Part shown: positions 23,554 through 36,058 of the stretch, in pieces
How positions within the stretch are numbered: the first letter of the stretch is position 1
How the letters are laid out: each line of letters starts with the position of its first letter
Assembly (NCBI GenBank): GCA_018340375.1
Contig: JAFFJZ010000006.1
Location: 27,596,001 to 27,660,000, forward strand
Length of the DNA stretch: 64,000 nt
Reading direction: 5' to 3'
Source of the DNA: Gonatopus flavifemur
Taxonomy: Eukaryota > Arthropoda > Insecta > Hymenoptera > Dryinidae
The notes under the pieces: model-generated
Seen by the model: the letters and a program-made list of their open reading frames with translations, nothing else
What the model was told of the DNA's origin: nothing
Databases searched by the model: none
Made by a program: the position numbers and the translations under genes

Positions 23554-23834
23554 CCAGTTAACATTTTTCCCCTCAACATTTCAACCGTTCAGTATGTTCC
23601 CTGAATGATATCAGAAAGTTCTCCAATGCGTCGATTGCAGAAATCTCTCAGAAGACTCCCTTATAAGGTCTGGAAGTTACCAAAATGTGATTCAAGTCAA
23701 CTTCCTGATAATTTCTAGACCTCCCAAGAAAGATACCTAAAAGATTTTCGAAATCGACGCATTATAGAACTTCCTGTTAGCATTTACAGAACATAATAAA
23801 TGTTTGAAATGTCGAGGGGAAAAACGTTCACTGG
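23554..23834. repeat. Inverted repeat, probable fold-back element
   Basis: Ends CCAGTTAACATTTTTCCCCT and its near complement; arms about 60 bp. Confidence 0.6.
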
Positions 23835-25374
23835 AAACACAGGTCGTTTTGAATTTGGAAATTTATTTCATCAACATTCCAGTGCCCCTCCAATTCATTT
23901 TTATCTATCCACAATCCCCAGTTCGATTTTTTTTGAGAATTCAATTAGATTTTTCATCAGAATTTTGGCGTCCATCGTAGCCACGCCTATGGACAACGTT
24001 GACGAAGTGCCGGTTAATCGTATATTCAGGGGGACCAGAGCAATGTCGTGAAATAATATTGGGATGCTACTGTGAAACGCACACACTGGGATGTATACAT
24101 ATTCAGATATCGTTTGGGACCCGCTACAAGAGCGGACGACTCTAATGAGAGGGAAGGAAGAAGGGTGAAAGGGGAGGGAGGTATTAACAGGAGGGTTCCC
24201 ATGTGAGGACACGAACGTTCATCGATCGTAGAGACAACGAGAAAGCCCTGCTCTGCTCTGTGAACAACGTGAAACGAAAGGAAGGAACTAGAATCAAAGT
24301 ACACGTTGATTTGCATTCTCTCTCTCTGAGAATTACGTCCAAATATAATCCATCGACCGTTACCGAAAGAATTTCTATTTTCGAAAATCATAAAACCCAT
24401 TCGAAAGTTGAACCGTGATATTTGTTTCGCGATTACACATGTTTCGTGGAAAACAAAGAAAATGTTTCAAGAACGTTCTATTCCAACGGCAATTAAAGAA
24501 GGAGAAGGTGAATCGTGTGTGTAATAACGATAAGAGAAACACAGCGAACGCGAGAAAGGAAAATGATAACAAATAGGTCAGTTGGGCAAAGATATCGGAA
24601 CATTGAATAATCATTCGAAGAAAACAACATAGTTGGATCGAACTAGGGCAAAGGTATAGATAATAATACCCCTAAAGGTCAAACGACGATGACGACAAAA
24701 GATGATGAAGACCCTCGCGAAAGAAGGGCAGCACACGAAATCGATGATACGTGGAAAGATAGAGAATCGATGATGATTATTCATTCGCGTGGTTGGATTT
24801 GAAATATCATCAAGTACGCGTTGTTACCTTCGAGATCCTATGTTCGAAGAATTTAATGATATCGATAAGACAACGCGAAGAACAATTAATAAACAGGTTG
24901 AAACGTATATGGGATCACTATCAACTCGGGTTCCAACTGTGGTAAAAATTTCATGACGATCGGATAATAGGAACGGAAGATATGCGCGGTCGCGGAATAG
25001 TTCACATCCCCACAGTGTCTACACGGATAAACAGAGTAATTACTCCCTGAGCTCTGATGAACATTTTGGTCTAAGAGATTTGGAGTTTGAAACAACAAAA
25101 TTGTTGGTCCCTCGAAACGATCACAAAGCTTCCCTCTAACGAGAAAGCAATAACACTTTGTTTTGAACAGCTTATGTTTTAAATATACCAACCCTGGATC
25201 GCTGTATGCTTGAATAGGGTTTTGTTGCATTTCGTGTGCATGTAGCTTAGAAATTAGAAATAAACCTAAAAGATCCCATGTGGAGATTTGTCGAATTCTA
25301 TTGGTGATCACTCCATTCGGGTCTCAATCCTGGGAAATCAATCCTGGGCATCTTAAGGGTCCACCCACAGATCA
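23835..25374. other. Mostly single-copy block
   Basis: 24050-25310 is free of recognised elements and has normal-complexity sequence. The longest open frame (minus, 24886-25311, 141 codons) has no recognisable domain. Possible unannotated exons or regulatory DNA. Confidence 0.35.
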
Positions 25375-25376
25375 TA

Positions 25377-25601
25377 CATGGAAAAAATAATTTAGCTGCA
25401 GCAGCTAAGTAGCTAGCACGGACACGGACAGCCATTAAATTAGCTCCTGCGGCTGAATTGTAGCTGTGACCGCAAATAAATTAACTACAAATGCAAATTT
25501 TTTTGCTGTAACAGCTAAAATTTAGCTGCAGGAGCTAATTTAATGGCTGTCCGTGTTCGTGCTAGCTACTTAGCTGCTGCAGCTAAATTATTTTTTCCGT
25601 G
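25377..25601. mobile_element. Second AGCTGCAG-rich element, TA duplication
   Basis: 225 bp, very close to 14064-14287, with TA at 25375-25376 and 25602-25603. Confidence 0.9.
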
Positions 25602-25873
25602 TATAGGCCCCGAGTTGGCTACCATTGTTTTGTCCGGATATTCGATATCGTTACAGGGCCTTCCAAAAGCGTAACATTCCAAGTTGGGGCCACTTTTCAA
25701 GTAGGGATCATAAACCTGGCCCAGGTCTGAGCCCGGGAAAAATTCTCACACGGGAAAAAGCATTGTCTGAAATTAAAATGCAAACAGATCGAGACTTTAC
25801 AGTGAAATTTTTATCCATCGCCACACGGGGGAAATGTATTGGTGAAAAATTACCCAGTGAGTTGAGGAAAACA

Positions 25874-26060
25874 CACGGAAAAAAATGAACTGTTAATTTT
25901 ACCAGAATTCCGGTTACTATATGGACAGCAAGGAATATCTGTGACTTTTACTGAAATACTTGTTAAATTTGCCGGAGACTTGATTCATTTAACTAGAATT
26001 CCGGTTGAAATAGCAGTAATTCTTGCTGTCCATATATTAACCGGAGTATTTTTTTCAGTG
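25874..26060. mobile_element. Second copy of the 1012 element, CA duplication
   Basis: 187 bp, nearly identical to 1012-1199 but ending CAGTG at the right instead of CCGTG; CA at 25872-25873 and 26061-26062. Same family, different target dinucleotide. Confidence 0.85.
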
Positions 26061-26078
26061 CAGGGATATAGAAACATT

Positions 26079-26213
26079 CCCGCGAAGTTTGAAATCTGGT
26101 ATTCGAATGTTTTTATTGTCTCCATAAGTTGAATCCCGCTGAAGAGCATTTGAATGGATTTTTTTATCTGTGGTCGAGGAAAATCAAGTCAACCGGATTT
26201 TAAACTTCGCGGG
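26079..26213. repeat. CCCGCGAAGTTT inverted repeat
   Basis: Short fold-back immediately left of the hAT-like element. Confidence 0.6.
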
Positions 26214-26224
26214 GATGTCATTCA

Positions 26225-27359
26225 CAGTGTTGCCAGATGGTGGGGAATTCCCCAAATGTGGGGATTTTCAAGGCAGTGTGGAGAGGAATTGGGGAACGTG
26301 AATATTAGGGGATTTTGTGGGGAATCATGGAAAAATTGGGGAGATTTGGGGAATTCTGTTAGAACTAAAACATTTGGAAACTAAGGGTACAGTCAAACAA
26401 CTTCGTAACGTAACTGCTCAGATAGTACAGAAGTTCGTGAATCAATCGAAAATAACTCTTCTAATTAACTTCTTATTTAATAGTTTTTTGAATTCTTTGA
26501 GAGTTCTTTAAGAACATATTGAGTTATAAAATAATTTTGTGAGAATTCTCTAGAGAACTAATCGTTTCTGTTACACGGACGAAACCATGATCCCTGCAAA
26601 ATACCCCCTCAAAGCAAGGAGAAAATTCATTTTTTATGGAAAAACAATTCCCTTATGTACTGAAACCCCCCAGGTAATACACAAAAATCATTATAGAATC
26701 ATTTATTTATTTATTTACCACTGACATGTAGGAAACTGTTCTTGAATTATGAAGAGAAAACTTTTCTTGAACTCTTTTGAAATTCAAAAAATTCCCACCA
26801 AGAAGTCCAAGAACAATTTGATTTGTCAAACATTTGCGAGTGCCGTTAGAATTCTCAAAGAACTCCTATAGAATTTCAAGAGGAAATGTTTGATGAATCG
26901 AATTCTTTTCGAAACTTTTTAAGAACTCTTCGTATTCTGCAAAAGTTATCAAGAACTTTTCTTTCAGAATTCATTTAAAGGTGTTCTTAATTTGATGAAA
27001 TTGAAAGAAAACGGATTAGATCCTCCCACTATACCATCAGTTGATCAGTTAGCTCTTTTTTATACTTCTCATCAATATATTATTCTTCCTTCACTTTCAA
27101 CAAATGTTTTATTTGGATTATTATGTATTTGCCGTACATTTTTCAGATAAATCACTTTTCTTTTGTAACAGCAATACTTGAGATACATAAAACAAGGAAA
27201 TAAAGTTCAATTGTCCAAGATTGTATGCTCAAGGCGGGAAAAATTTGGCGGAAAATTTGAAAAATAAAATTTTGGGGATTTTTTGGGGATTCAATGTGGA
27301 AATTGGGGATTTTGTTCATCAGAATTGGGGAATCTGAGGAAAAAATTCTGGCAACACTG
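26225..27359. mobile_element. hAT-like non-autonomous element, 8-bp duplication
   Basis: Ends CAGTGTTGCCAGA and TCTGGCAACACTG with the 8-bp direct repeat GTCATTCA at 26217-26224 and 27360-27367. An 8-bp duplication and CAGNGTTGCC ends are typical of hAT. The 1135-bp interior is rich in GGGGATT and shows no transposase frame. Confidence 0.9.
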
Positions 27360-27400
27360 GTCATTCAACTTTCAGTGACCTTTCGTCAATACATTTTCTC

Positions 27401-27887
27401 CCCTTGGTGAAAATCCAAAAATGAAGGAAGCGAGTGTTGAAACGAATGAAGCGTGGAAATGTTCCCATTCTCTCCTGAATTACGCTTTCGTTGCGCTCTA
27501 GCCGCGCTTCCCCGAACAGAAAAATTGTATGGCCAGCCTCATGTTCATTATATCTGGCCCTGGTAGGTTTGTAGTTTGGCATGCCCTATCATAGTTCATT
27601 ACTTCAGGCTCTGATACAACGGTGCGTAACATTGCATATCAGGGCCTGATGTGAGATAGTAAGGCCTTCCAAATCCCCAGGTGAAAACATTTTGTAGGAT
27701 TCTTGTGAGGATTCGGTTCTACACAACCATTCTCACTGAATCATGTTTTATATTACATTCATGGTGTAGGATTTGTATAGAACCAAATCCTCACAAGAAT
27801 TCTACACCATTTTTCCACCTGGGTCTGGTCCCGATCGAACACCCAATATAAATTTCTATTCGGGTTGACGCTCCATTTTCACCAGGG
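27401..27887. mobile_element. CCCTTGGTGAAAATC element, TC duplication, with one insertion
   Basis: Ends CCCTTGGTGAAAA and TTTTCACCAGGG, TC at 27399-27400 and 27888-27889. Arm text (GAAGCGTGGAAATGTTCC) recurs in 43065-43204. Split by 27676-27823. Confidence 0.75.
27676..27823. mobile_element. 148-bp CCCAGGTG element, TC duplication
   Basis: Arms GATTCTTGTGAGGATT and complement; TC at 27674-27675 and 27824-27825. Confidence 0.8.
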
Positions 27888-27889
27888 TC

Positions 27890-28706
27890 GTTTTTTCTTA
27901 TCCAAGAAATGTCTGAATCATGTAACGAGTCTTTGAAAGGATTCTCTACCAAAAAAGTGACATTTCTTGCAGACTTTTCATGACGTAAGATCCAATAATA
28001 TCCGGTTGAGCTATCGATTCCACCTTCAGTTACATAATCAAGTCGAATTCTCCCGAATAACAAAATTGAGCATTGTATTCGACAATGATGTCAAATAATT
28101 TCAATTAGAAACGACGAAATGAAAGAACGAAAAGTGACATCTACAAAATACAACAAAGATTTACCCTAAAATCACCTATAGACTGATTAATTCCAGTTTG
28201 AAGTTGGATGAAATACGGCACAAGACGTTTGATAAATCGCGGTATTTAGGGATTTCAGTTCGAAGAGGAAGATGAAGTGCAAAAGGAGTGTACACGTCGC
28301 AATGGAATATCTCTCCTCTCGTTTCTCTAGTTACTTCAGAAAATGGTGGCTGCCGTCGGATGGAGGAGCGACGCAGTACAGAGCACTCTTTACCACGTTG
28401 TGTATCCATCAACGGACTTAACTAACGAGTATCTCTTCTCAGACTTCTTCCACGAGAGACCATTGACCGGGAAAAGGTACAAGCCACAGCGCACCATCAT
28501 TTATGCCTGATATCGCACGCGCTCGGCGATGCATCGATCCGCTCTGTGTTTCGTTTTCTTAAGAAATCGTTTGTAAAGCTCCCTTTGTCGATTCATCTTA
28601 ATTCCTGCAAACGAACTTGGAACAATTATATTTCATCGAGTCGTAACGAATCACATTAATCTCTTTGTGTTCTATCATCCTTTCTTCCCCCACACCCCGT
28701 GTAATT
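27890..28706. other. Single-copy block
   Basis: No element recognised in 28080-28690. Minus-strand frame 27791-28063 is open for 90 codons but enters the adjacent element; no gene claimed. Confidence 0.35.
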
Positions 28707-29271
28707 CCCTATGGAAATATCTTGCTGAACAATTTCTACAAGACCATGAATAATCTCTCAAGAATATCGCATTTCCTCTGAAAAAGTCTGAGAAATCTGT
28801 TAAATTTAGGCAGAGATGGGCAGCCGCAATTACTTTTTGTACTTCTAATTTGACGTTCAAAGTCTCTATTTTATGGAAATAGGAAAGTACTTCGAGTACA
28901 AAGAGTAATTGAGGCTGCCAATCCCTGAATTTTGGACACAGACATTTTCCATTTTTTTTCAAACAAATAGGAACAAAATTACATCTGACAAAACACTAAT
29001 GAATTGTCAAGATTTTTCTGATTGTTGAAAAATTTTGAAATTCCATAAATGTATTGAAATATCATAAGCTGGAAAAGTGTTAGAAATTTATCAGAGCTTC
29101 TTTAAAATTTGTTTAGGGCGCTATTTTGTTTATATTTGTTTGCAAAAAAAATGAGAAAATTTTCCCCAAATGAATGTCACAAATTTATTAGATTTCTCAT
29201 GAGAATGCAATGTTTTTCAGAAATTATTCATGGTTTTGTAGGAATTTTTCAGCAAAATGTTTCCATACGGG
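28707..29271. mobile_element. Diverged CCCGTATGG-family fold-back
   Basis: Ends CCCTATGGAAATATCTTGCT and its near complement CCATACGGG; same family as 33583-34045 and 56335-56969. Confidence 0.75.
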
Positions 29272-29276
29272 ATCTA

Positions 29277-29935
29277 CACTGAGAAAAAATATGTAAATAA
29301 ATAGTTTATTTATTTAGTTAGCTCGATACAGGCTGCCAGGGTGCAACCTTGGATGCCAAATGATAACGCCAAACAACTCTGATCCGGTATCGGTTACCAA
29401 GATCAATTCAGTACTGGAAATCAGTGTGGTTCCGACATTGAGAACGAATACTACTAGTATTGATCGCTATTCAAGTACCGACGACTGTTACTCAACCATC
29501 ATTTGCGCTGTTGTAACTTTAGAAGGTTTCGAATGCATTATCAAAATTTCTACACTAGGGGGAATTTAGAGTTTGCAACCAACGGTTCAAGTCTTCTCTC
29601 AAAGTACAGGAGATATTTATTCACATTGGTTAGGTACCGAATCAACGTTGGAGGCCAACGCTTGGGTAGAAGTGGTTAATAACGGTTGGTTCAAATATCG
29701 AACTTGAAATGAAGTCGGTTAAATACCGATCCGCAATCGGCAGACAACCGTTGGTGGCCCATACCTTTTCAGCACCGATCCGTTGGTCACTATCGGCTCA
29801 GTACCGGAATTTCTACGTGGGATACTTGCCCCGAATAAATTAGGCTTCTAAATAAATAATTTATACAGAATATTTAATTCCTACAAATAAATATTATATT
29901 TTATGTAGAGAGGGCAAATAAATATTGTTTCCAGG
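29277..29935. mobile_element. AAATAAAT-rich element with internal foreign sequence
   Basis: Left CACTGAGAAAAAATATG after TA; right arm (CTGGAAACAATATTTATTTG in inverse) matches the 45161 family. The middle (29330-29820) is rich in GGTACCGA/TCGGTACC and is probably a separate insertion. Confidence 0.5.
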
Positions 29936-32414
29936 GTAAGTTAACGAGAAAAGTATGAAAAAGAAACTTCATTCCTCTCATTATTATTTCTCTTTTACAT
30001 TTGATGAATTCATCACTTTTTTTCTTATCAAAAATCTCAATTTTCCCTCGAATTCATCGTGTGGAATTCTGAATTTCATCATCCTTATCCGATTAGACGT
30101 CGTCAAGTTAATTTCGATCGTGCTTGGGTCCTGACAAAGAGAGTGATGTCGAGGAACCATCGGAGCCTCGATAGGGAGACCTTGTTTAAATCAGGATGCA
30201 ATCTTCATTCAAAGATGAAGGTCTCGAAGAGTGAAATGAGATCTATTTATCTTGATTTAAGAATCAAGGAAAATTTCAATTGTCGTAACATAAACGAATC
30301 TTGTTTTTTCTCACAATTAGTTCATTGAAACAGTCCTCGTTGAGCTCGTGAATTTGTAATTTCAATGGGAATTGAGAGTTCTTGCGAATTAAAAGAAACT
30401 ACCCTCGAAGGTTTGATACAACGTAAAGTCGACGGAAGACTTTACCCGAGGAATTTTATATATTGCGATTATTAAATTCACATTCACAAACTTCTTATTC
30501 TTTCAAGTCTATTCATTTAATGTGAAATTTATTTGAAGTGTAAATAAAACTCGTGAGCAATCCAAATAAGTATAAATATACATTTTTCAACTTACGAATA
30601 TGGTATCTCGAATTATATCTGGCAGTCTCATTCAAAGCATGACCTTTCAGAATCTTGAAATCAAATTTGTAAGGAAGCAGCTAGTGACAAAAAAGAGATA
30701 TTCAAGTCCAGCAGACCATCAAAAATAGAGGAAGAGAGAGAGAGAGAGTAACGAAAGAACGAAAGTAAGGAACACGAGAAAAAACCACCATGAAGTTATT
30801 TTTGGAAATAAAAAGTCATTTCTATAGAACCAAATATGTTTGTAAGCTTTTTCATATTTTCCCTATACGTGCTTTTAATGAATCGTCCCTCTTTCTTCAT
30901 TCTCGTCAAATGAAATTCCATTTTTTTAGTATTGTTCTGTTTTTGAATGATAATTCCGTGTGACATAATGTGCATATTTAAAAATCTATAAAACCCGTCT
31001 TGAATTTTCTCAAATTTAAACAAATAAACCTGGAATTTCACATGAATTCTATTCTTGCACAAGGCACAAGCTTGGCACAAGCCTCAAAAACAAGATATTT
31101 TTCACACGAGTGGCACAGTGTTTTTAATTAATGACCGAATTTCGAGTTCCCAATAGCTAACAAACTTGTACATAACTATCGGGCCAAAACTGGTCCAATC
31201 TTTTCCCTACGATGAGCCCTACACCTCAGTTCTACACACTAAAACAGATATAGTTGCTCTGATTTGAATATGAATACAACCTGAATCGATGGTAATAGAG
31301 GCTACTTTGAAATTCAATCATAGACGGAAATCAACTGCAGATTTTGAACTCCCCATAGAAAAATTTGTAGTTTCCGCCAATGCTGACGATAGAATATAGC
31401 TTGGCGCAATGTTGACAGGCAAGAATTCAATGTTGATCAACAATAAATATGATGTTACACCATTCATTCACAATTCCGCCAGGCTTGGCGCTTGCTAGGC
31501 TCATCCTCGATTCAACATTGATCGAACGATAGATTCTATTGAAAGTGAGGATCATTTGAAACGTGGTTGAAAATTAGTTTTCAATATAGCGCCGATCATT
31601 GGTAATGGCATGGCTCAATATTGGCATGCTCCTTAATTTTGATTTTCGATGGCTGAATCGCGAGCTAAGTTACCGCTCGAATGCTTCTCGCGAGTAGGAA
31701 CACTCAATCGTTCTTTGTTACAGGTTACACCAGAGGACTCCTACCGCAAATTCATATTGTGTAAACCTCTCATGGCAAACTTTAGCCACAAAAAATACCG
31801 AGTTGTTAACAGATAAATGACGAAAACACAATAAGATCCTAAATAACATATATTGTGAAATGCGCATAATTTCGATATATGTATTTTTCACAGTTGTATC
31901 ATTGGCGCAACATTGATGAACAAATTTTTCTATTGTTCGCCAATGATGAGGCCCCATTGGAAAAACACATTGATGAATCATAAAATGACCATACTTTATC
32001 TACATTGCGCCATGCTAGCGCCAATGGTGAATTTTTTTATGGATCTTGACAGACTAGGGAAAAGAACTCAAGTTTGTCCCAATCTTATTTGTTGTTGTCA
32101 TGTGTTAATTCATTGTTTTAACATGATTCATGCGGGTATTCCGAGGGAGAAAGAATCAAGCGGAAATATGGATCAAATTACTCTTTTCATCGATGGGGGG
32201 AAGTCCCGTAACGTCGAACGGTACTTAGTACCGGACACTGAGAATATCTATCGAACTGAAAACAATACATGTATATATTTGTTGCATAGTTTGAATACGT
32301 ACATCGAGCGAAGTGACGAAACGTACCGCTAGGCGGCGGTGTGCATTCGCGCCTTCCCAAGAATCAATTCATATTTGAGCCTTATATATTTCTGTGTCGC
32401 TTCTAACTAATAAT
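29936..32414. other. Mostly single-copy block
   Basis: Includes a short GA repeat near 30735-30750 and, at 31390-32030, GGCGCAA/TTGCGCC and TTGATCAA words suggesting eroded repeats. The 139-codon frame at 31913 has no domain features. Nothing else supported. Confidence 0.35.
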
Positions 32415-32525
32415 GATGAAGACTGGATTCAGGGTCAAAGTTGTGAGGAATGGGCTCATGAGGCGTGTGCGGATGTTCCTGAATGCTCTGATAATTATAT
32501 TTGTGATCGCTGCAAGATTAGATAA
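32415..32525 (+). pseudogene. Zinc-finger tail resembling pogo/jerky-type transposases
   Basis: Reading from GAT 32415 gives a 36-residue tail ending in TAA: DEDWIQG, C-x2-W-A-H-E-x-C, then Y-I-C-D-x2-C. This pattern (EDWIQC..C..WAHE.C...Y.CD.C) is the PHD-like C-terminal finger found after the DDE domain in many insect pogo-type transposases and a few host proteins. The first Cys of the expected pattern is Gly here. No catalytic core is visible upstream; an AATAAA follows at about 32634. A transposase remnant or the last exon of an unseen gene. Confidence 0.55.
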
Positions 32526-32891
32526 TTTTGAAAATCACTTTTCTCCTTTTTTTTTTTCTATAAGCGTGTCACTTTGCAAACTCGTCAATTTTTCATATTA
32601 AATACAAATATATTTGTTCGTTATTTCCAAATAAAATAAATATGTGAATATTGTTAAAAACTGTCAAACGTTTATTATAAGAATAAAATTACTTCTTTAT
32701 GAATCTGGGAGACTTCCCTCTATCCGTGATGAAAGAAGCATTGGTTGATACTGGGCGAATCATTTGGACCAGGCTTGAAAAAACCATTGGCCCAAGTTTG
32801 TCCTGATTTTATCGTTCCCGAGCCTGAGCTGAATTTGGTGAATTGTTCAAGACGAGTCTCGGCAAGTCGTCTTGTGCCAGGCTTGGTCCGT

Positions 32892-33140
32892 GACTGTTAG
32901 AAATTTCCGATTGAACTTCCAATCACATGTAATGGATGCAACAGTGATTTACGTAATTGAAAAATGTATTGAAATTTCAATTACATTCGAATGAGTTGAT
33001 TTCAGTTACGAAAATGTATATCAACGATATAATATAGCAAAAATGTAAAATTAAGTTGCGTGTAAATGAATTCTCATTTCAATGACCAAGAATTGGAAGT
33101 TTCATTTACAAAAGTATATGGAAAAAATATATTTAATTGA
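32892..33140. mobile_element. Diverged copy of the 17229 element
   Basis: Shares TTTCAGTTACGAAAATGTAT, GTGTAAATGAATTCTCA and CCAAGAATTGGAA with it. Ends not exact. Confidence 0.6.
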
Positions 33141-33444
33141 AAGATATTTCTAAGAGCGTATGTGATACTTTGAAAGGAATATTCAATATTTCCACACAGT
33201 CGATGATAATTTAAAAATAGCATGAAATGCAATAATCCGCACCGTATTTTAGATTGCAAATATCAATTAATTACGTGAGGTTTGAAATATTGTAATAACC
33301 CAGATAGGTATCGATACATGACGAATGTACCACGTATATGTTTAATATATGTAAATGTCTCCCTTGGGTACATAATTGCAAACACATTGCTATGGTAAAA
33401 ATATAATCTGCAGTATCTGCTGTATCTATTCGTTGATATATGTA

Positions 33445-34390
33445 CAGGGTGTCCCGGAATTCGCGGACCGGATTTCACAGGTATATTCTGCAGCCAAAAT
33501 GCAATAATTTCCCGTTTGGAAAAAATTTTGTCGACGCTTAGTTTTGAAGATATGAGCATTTTTAGATTTCTCTTCAAAGCCGCCCGTATGGAAATATTTC
33601 GCTGAAAAATGTCTGTAAAACTATGAAAAATCTCTGAAAAAAAAATGAAAAAACTCTGACAAAACTCTGATAGATTGCTAACATTTTTCTGACTTTTAGA
33701 AAAAAATTAAAAAATTTTCAAACACTTTTTCACACATGATATTTGAATACGGCATATGAATGTATTTATTGAATTTCAGGATTTTTCAATAATCAGAAAA
33801 ATGTCAACAATTTATTAGAGTTTTGTCAGAATTTTTTCAGAGTGCAATTTCGTTACTATTTCTCTGAAAAAGTATGAAAAAACTCTGAGAAACTCTGAAA
33901 AAAGTCTGAAAAAAGTCTGTAAAGAATGTCCCAAAAATATTAGATTTCTCATCAAAATTTCAGAGATTCTCAGAGTTTTTTCATTTTTTTTCAGAGATTT
34001 TTCATAGTTTTGCAGACATTTTTCAGCGAAATATTTCCACACGGGCGAATCATTCAAAAACACTGTATGTTACATACTTGAGCTTAACACCAGTCGCTAA
34101 GTTGAGAAAAAAATTGAACTATTTTATCATTCAGAGTTCCGGAGCTAGGGCAATTTGAAGTTGCTGAATTCTGATTGTCTGAAAGCTGGAAAATTTTCAA
34201 ATCGCTATAGCTCCGAAACTATGAATGATAAAATAGTTTAATTTTTTTCCCATAGATCCGCCGTTTTCCAACTTAACGAATGTTTTTGAGCTCAAGTATG
34301 TAGCATACAGTGTTTTTGAATGATTTGGATTTGAAAAAAAATCTAAAAATGCTCATATCTCCGAAACTAAGCGTCGACAAAATTTGTTTC
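33445..34390. mobile_element. CAGGGTGTCCCGG transposon, right end lost
   Basis: Left end CAGGGTGTCCCGGAATTCGC after TA. Long complementary arms (GATATGAGCATTTTTAGATT; AAACACTGTATG) stop pairing near 34390, so the right terminus is deleted. Split by 33583-34045. Confidence 0.7.
33583..34045. mobile_element. CCCGTATGG fold-back element, CG duplication
   Basis: 463 bp, ends CCCGTATGGAAATATTTCGC and its near complement, CG at 33581-33582 and 34046-34047. Removing it restores arm pairing of the 33445 element. Interior of CTCTGAGAAACTCTGA words. Confidence 0.9.
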
Positions 34391-34537
34391 AAACCATTCA
34401 TCTGTAGCATGTGAATTGCGATAATGTATCATACGCCAAATATGTTTTAGGTTCGGAAAATAATATGTTACACGTTGAGTGAATAGTAATTGTACTTTGT
34501 TGTTTAATTGTTTAAATGAGCAGGATAGCCATACCTC

Positions 34538-34697
34538 CCCTGCTTAAAGAATCTCATTGAACCGATTGATTCTCATTGATTCCGATGCAGAAAACCGATT
34601 CAAACCCATTAAAAATTGATTCCCAATGGGTTTGAATTAGTTTTCTGCATCGGAATCAATGAGAATCAATCGGTTCAATGAGATTCTTCAAGCAGGG
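34538..34697. mobile_element. 160-bp CCCTGCTTAAAG element, TC duplication
   Basis: Almost entirely paired arms with TTGATTCTCATTGATTCCGA; TC at 34536-34537 and 34698-34699. Confidence 0.9.
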
Positions 34698-34750
34698 TCT
34701 ACATGGAAAGACCGGGTCTATTAATATTCAGAAAAATGACTGTCAATTTA

Positions 34751-36042
34751 CAGGTTGGTTGAAAAGTTTCTGCGCTCGAAATGAAAGAATACTGTTTTTG
34801 TTACGAATTATATTTTTTTTATTCAATATAATCTCCTAGAAGCTCAATACACTTGTTCCAATGATCTTCCAATAATTTTATCCCATCCTTATAATGGTTT
34901 TCCGGAAGCTCTGCAAAATAACCGTCTACGGCTGCTATGGCCTCTTCATTCGACGAAAAATGCTTTCCACGAAGGAATTGTTTGAGATTTCTGAAGAGAT
35001 AGTAGTCGCTAGGAGCCAAATCTGGCGAATACGGTGGTTGTTCAAGCAATTCGTACTTGAGTTCTTTGAATTCAGCCATCGTCAAAACACTTTTGTGAGC
35101 AGGTGCATTATCTTGATGAAAAATGATTTTTTTCTTCTTTAATCCAGGCCTTTTCTCACGAATTTTTTCATCCAGCTGATCCAAAAGGCTGCAGTAATAT
35201 TCGGAGTTGATTGTTTTACCTTTCTGAAGATAATCAATGAACAAAATTCCTTTTGCATCCCAAAAAACTGATGCCATAACCTTCTTTGCTGATCGTTGTG
35301 ACTTCACCTGCTTTGGAGCTGAACAACCAGCTTCAGTCCACTGTAAACGTTCTTGTTTCAATTTAGGATCATGGTGGTAGATCCAAGTCTCATCAATAGT
35401 TATGAAACGACGCGAAAAGTCGGTTTTATTCTGCTTAAAACGCTCCAAATTACGCTGAGAAATTTGTTTTCGATCCAGTTTTTGTTGAATTGTTAACGTG
35501 TGCGGCACTAACTTTCCAAACAGTTTTTTCATACGTAATTCTTCATGTAAAATATGAAGTACTCGTTCGTCTGAGATGCCTATGGCATTAGCAATTTCAC
35601 GCTTAGTCAAACTTGGATCTTCACTAACCATATTATGTACATGCTCAATGATTTCTGCTGTGGTTGCAGTTTTTGGTCGTCCTTCGCGTGGATCGTCTTC
35701 AAGGCTAGTACGACCACGTTTAAATTCACCAGCCCAAAATTCAACGGTGCGTTTTGAAGGTGAGGACTACTTATACACTTCTAACAATTGTTCATAAATT
35801 TCCTTTGCTTTTAAACCCTTCAAAACAAAGAATCTAATGACCGCACGATATTCAATTTTTTCCATATTAAGAAAAATCAATGACACGTCAACTTCAAATG
35901 GCTTGTAAACAAAGAATGAATTGACAGAATGACTTGTAACTTTGCATGTGTTCTCAGGACAGATATACCAACTTGAGAAAAAAAAAGTTTTGAGCTAGCA
36001 GTGCTATCTCTTGGTGAGCGCAGGAACTTTTCAATCAACCTG
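34751..36042 (-). mobile_element. Mariner transposon, nearly intact, TA target duplication
   Basis: A 1292-bp element bounded by about 27-bp terminal inverted repeats starting CAGGTTGRTTGAAAAGT (two mismatches between the ends), with TA at 34749-34750 and 36043-36044. It carries one transposase gene on the minus strand. It sits inside an older CATGG/CACGG fold-back element (34702-36486), so it arrived later. Size, TIR length and TA duplication are all typical of the mariner family. Confidence 0.95.
34819..35865 (-). pseudogene. Mariner transposase with a single in-frame stop
   Basis: The frame from ATG 35865 runs 348 codons, the usual mariner length, and is broken only by TAG at codon 33 (35767-35769) within the N-terminal helix-turn-helix region. 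Downstream the frame is intact. Catalytic aspartates are visible at about 158 (TIDETW), 252 (HQDNAPAH) and 287 (SPDLAPSD), giving the diagnostic D34D spacing. The linker motif usually WVPHEL reads LVPHTL. The transposase would cut at the TIRs and integrate at TA. As it stands, only an internal start at codon 79 (35631) gives a long product, and that lacks the DNA-binding domain, so the copy is probably inactive but young. Confidence 0.95.
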
Positions 36043-36058
36043 TAGAGAGAACGAGGAT

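Noticed and set aside
24886..25311. 141-codon minus-strand open frame
   Set aside because: No recognisable domain, no start context or splice support; length alone is not enough in single-copy DNA.
27791..28063. 90-codon minus-strand frame with NVTFLV and SWIRK, faintly like an Ig domain of Dpr proteins
   Set aside because: No conserved cysteine between the two words, the frame runs into a fold-back element, and removing that element does not continue the Ig pattern.
31913..32332. 139-codon plus-strand open frame
   Set aside because: Starts in repeat-like sequence, residue mix looks random, no motif.
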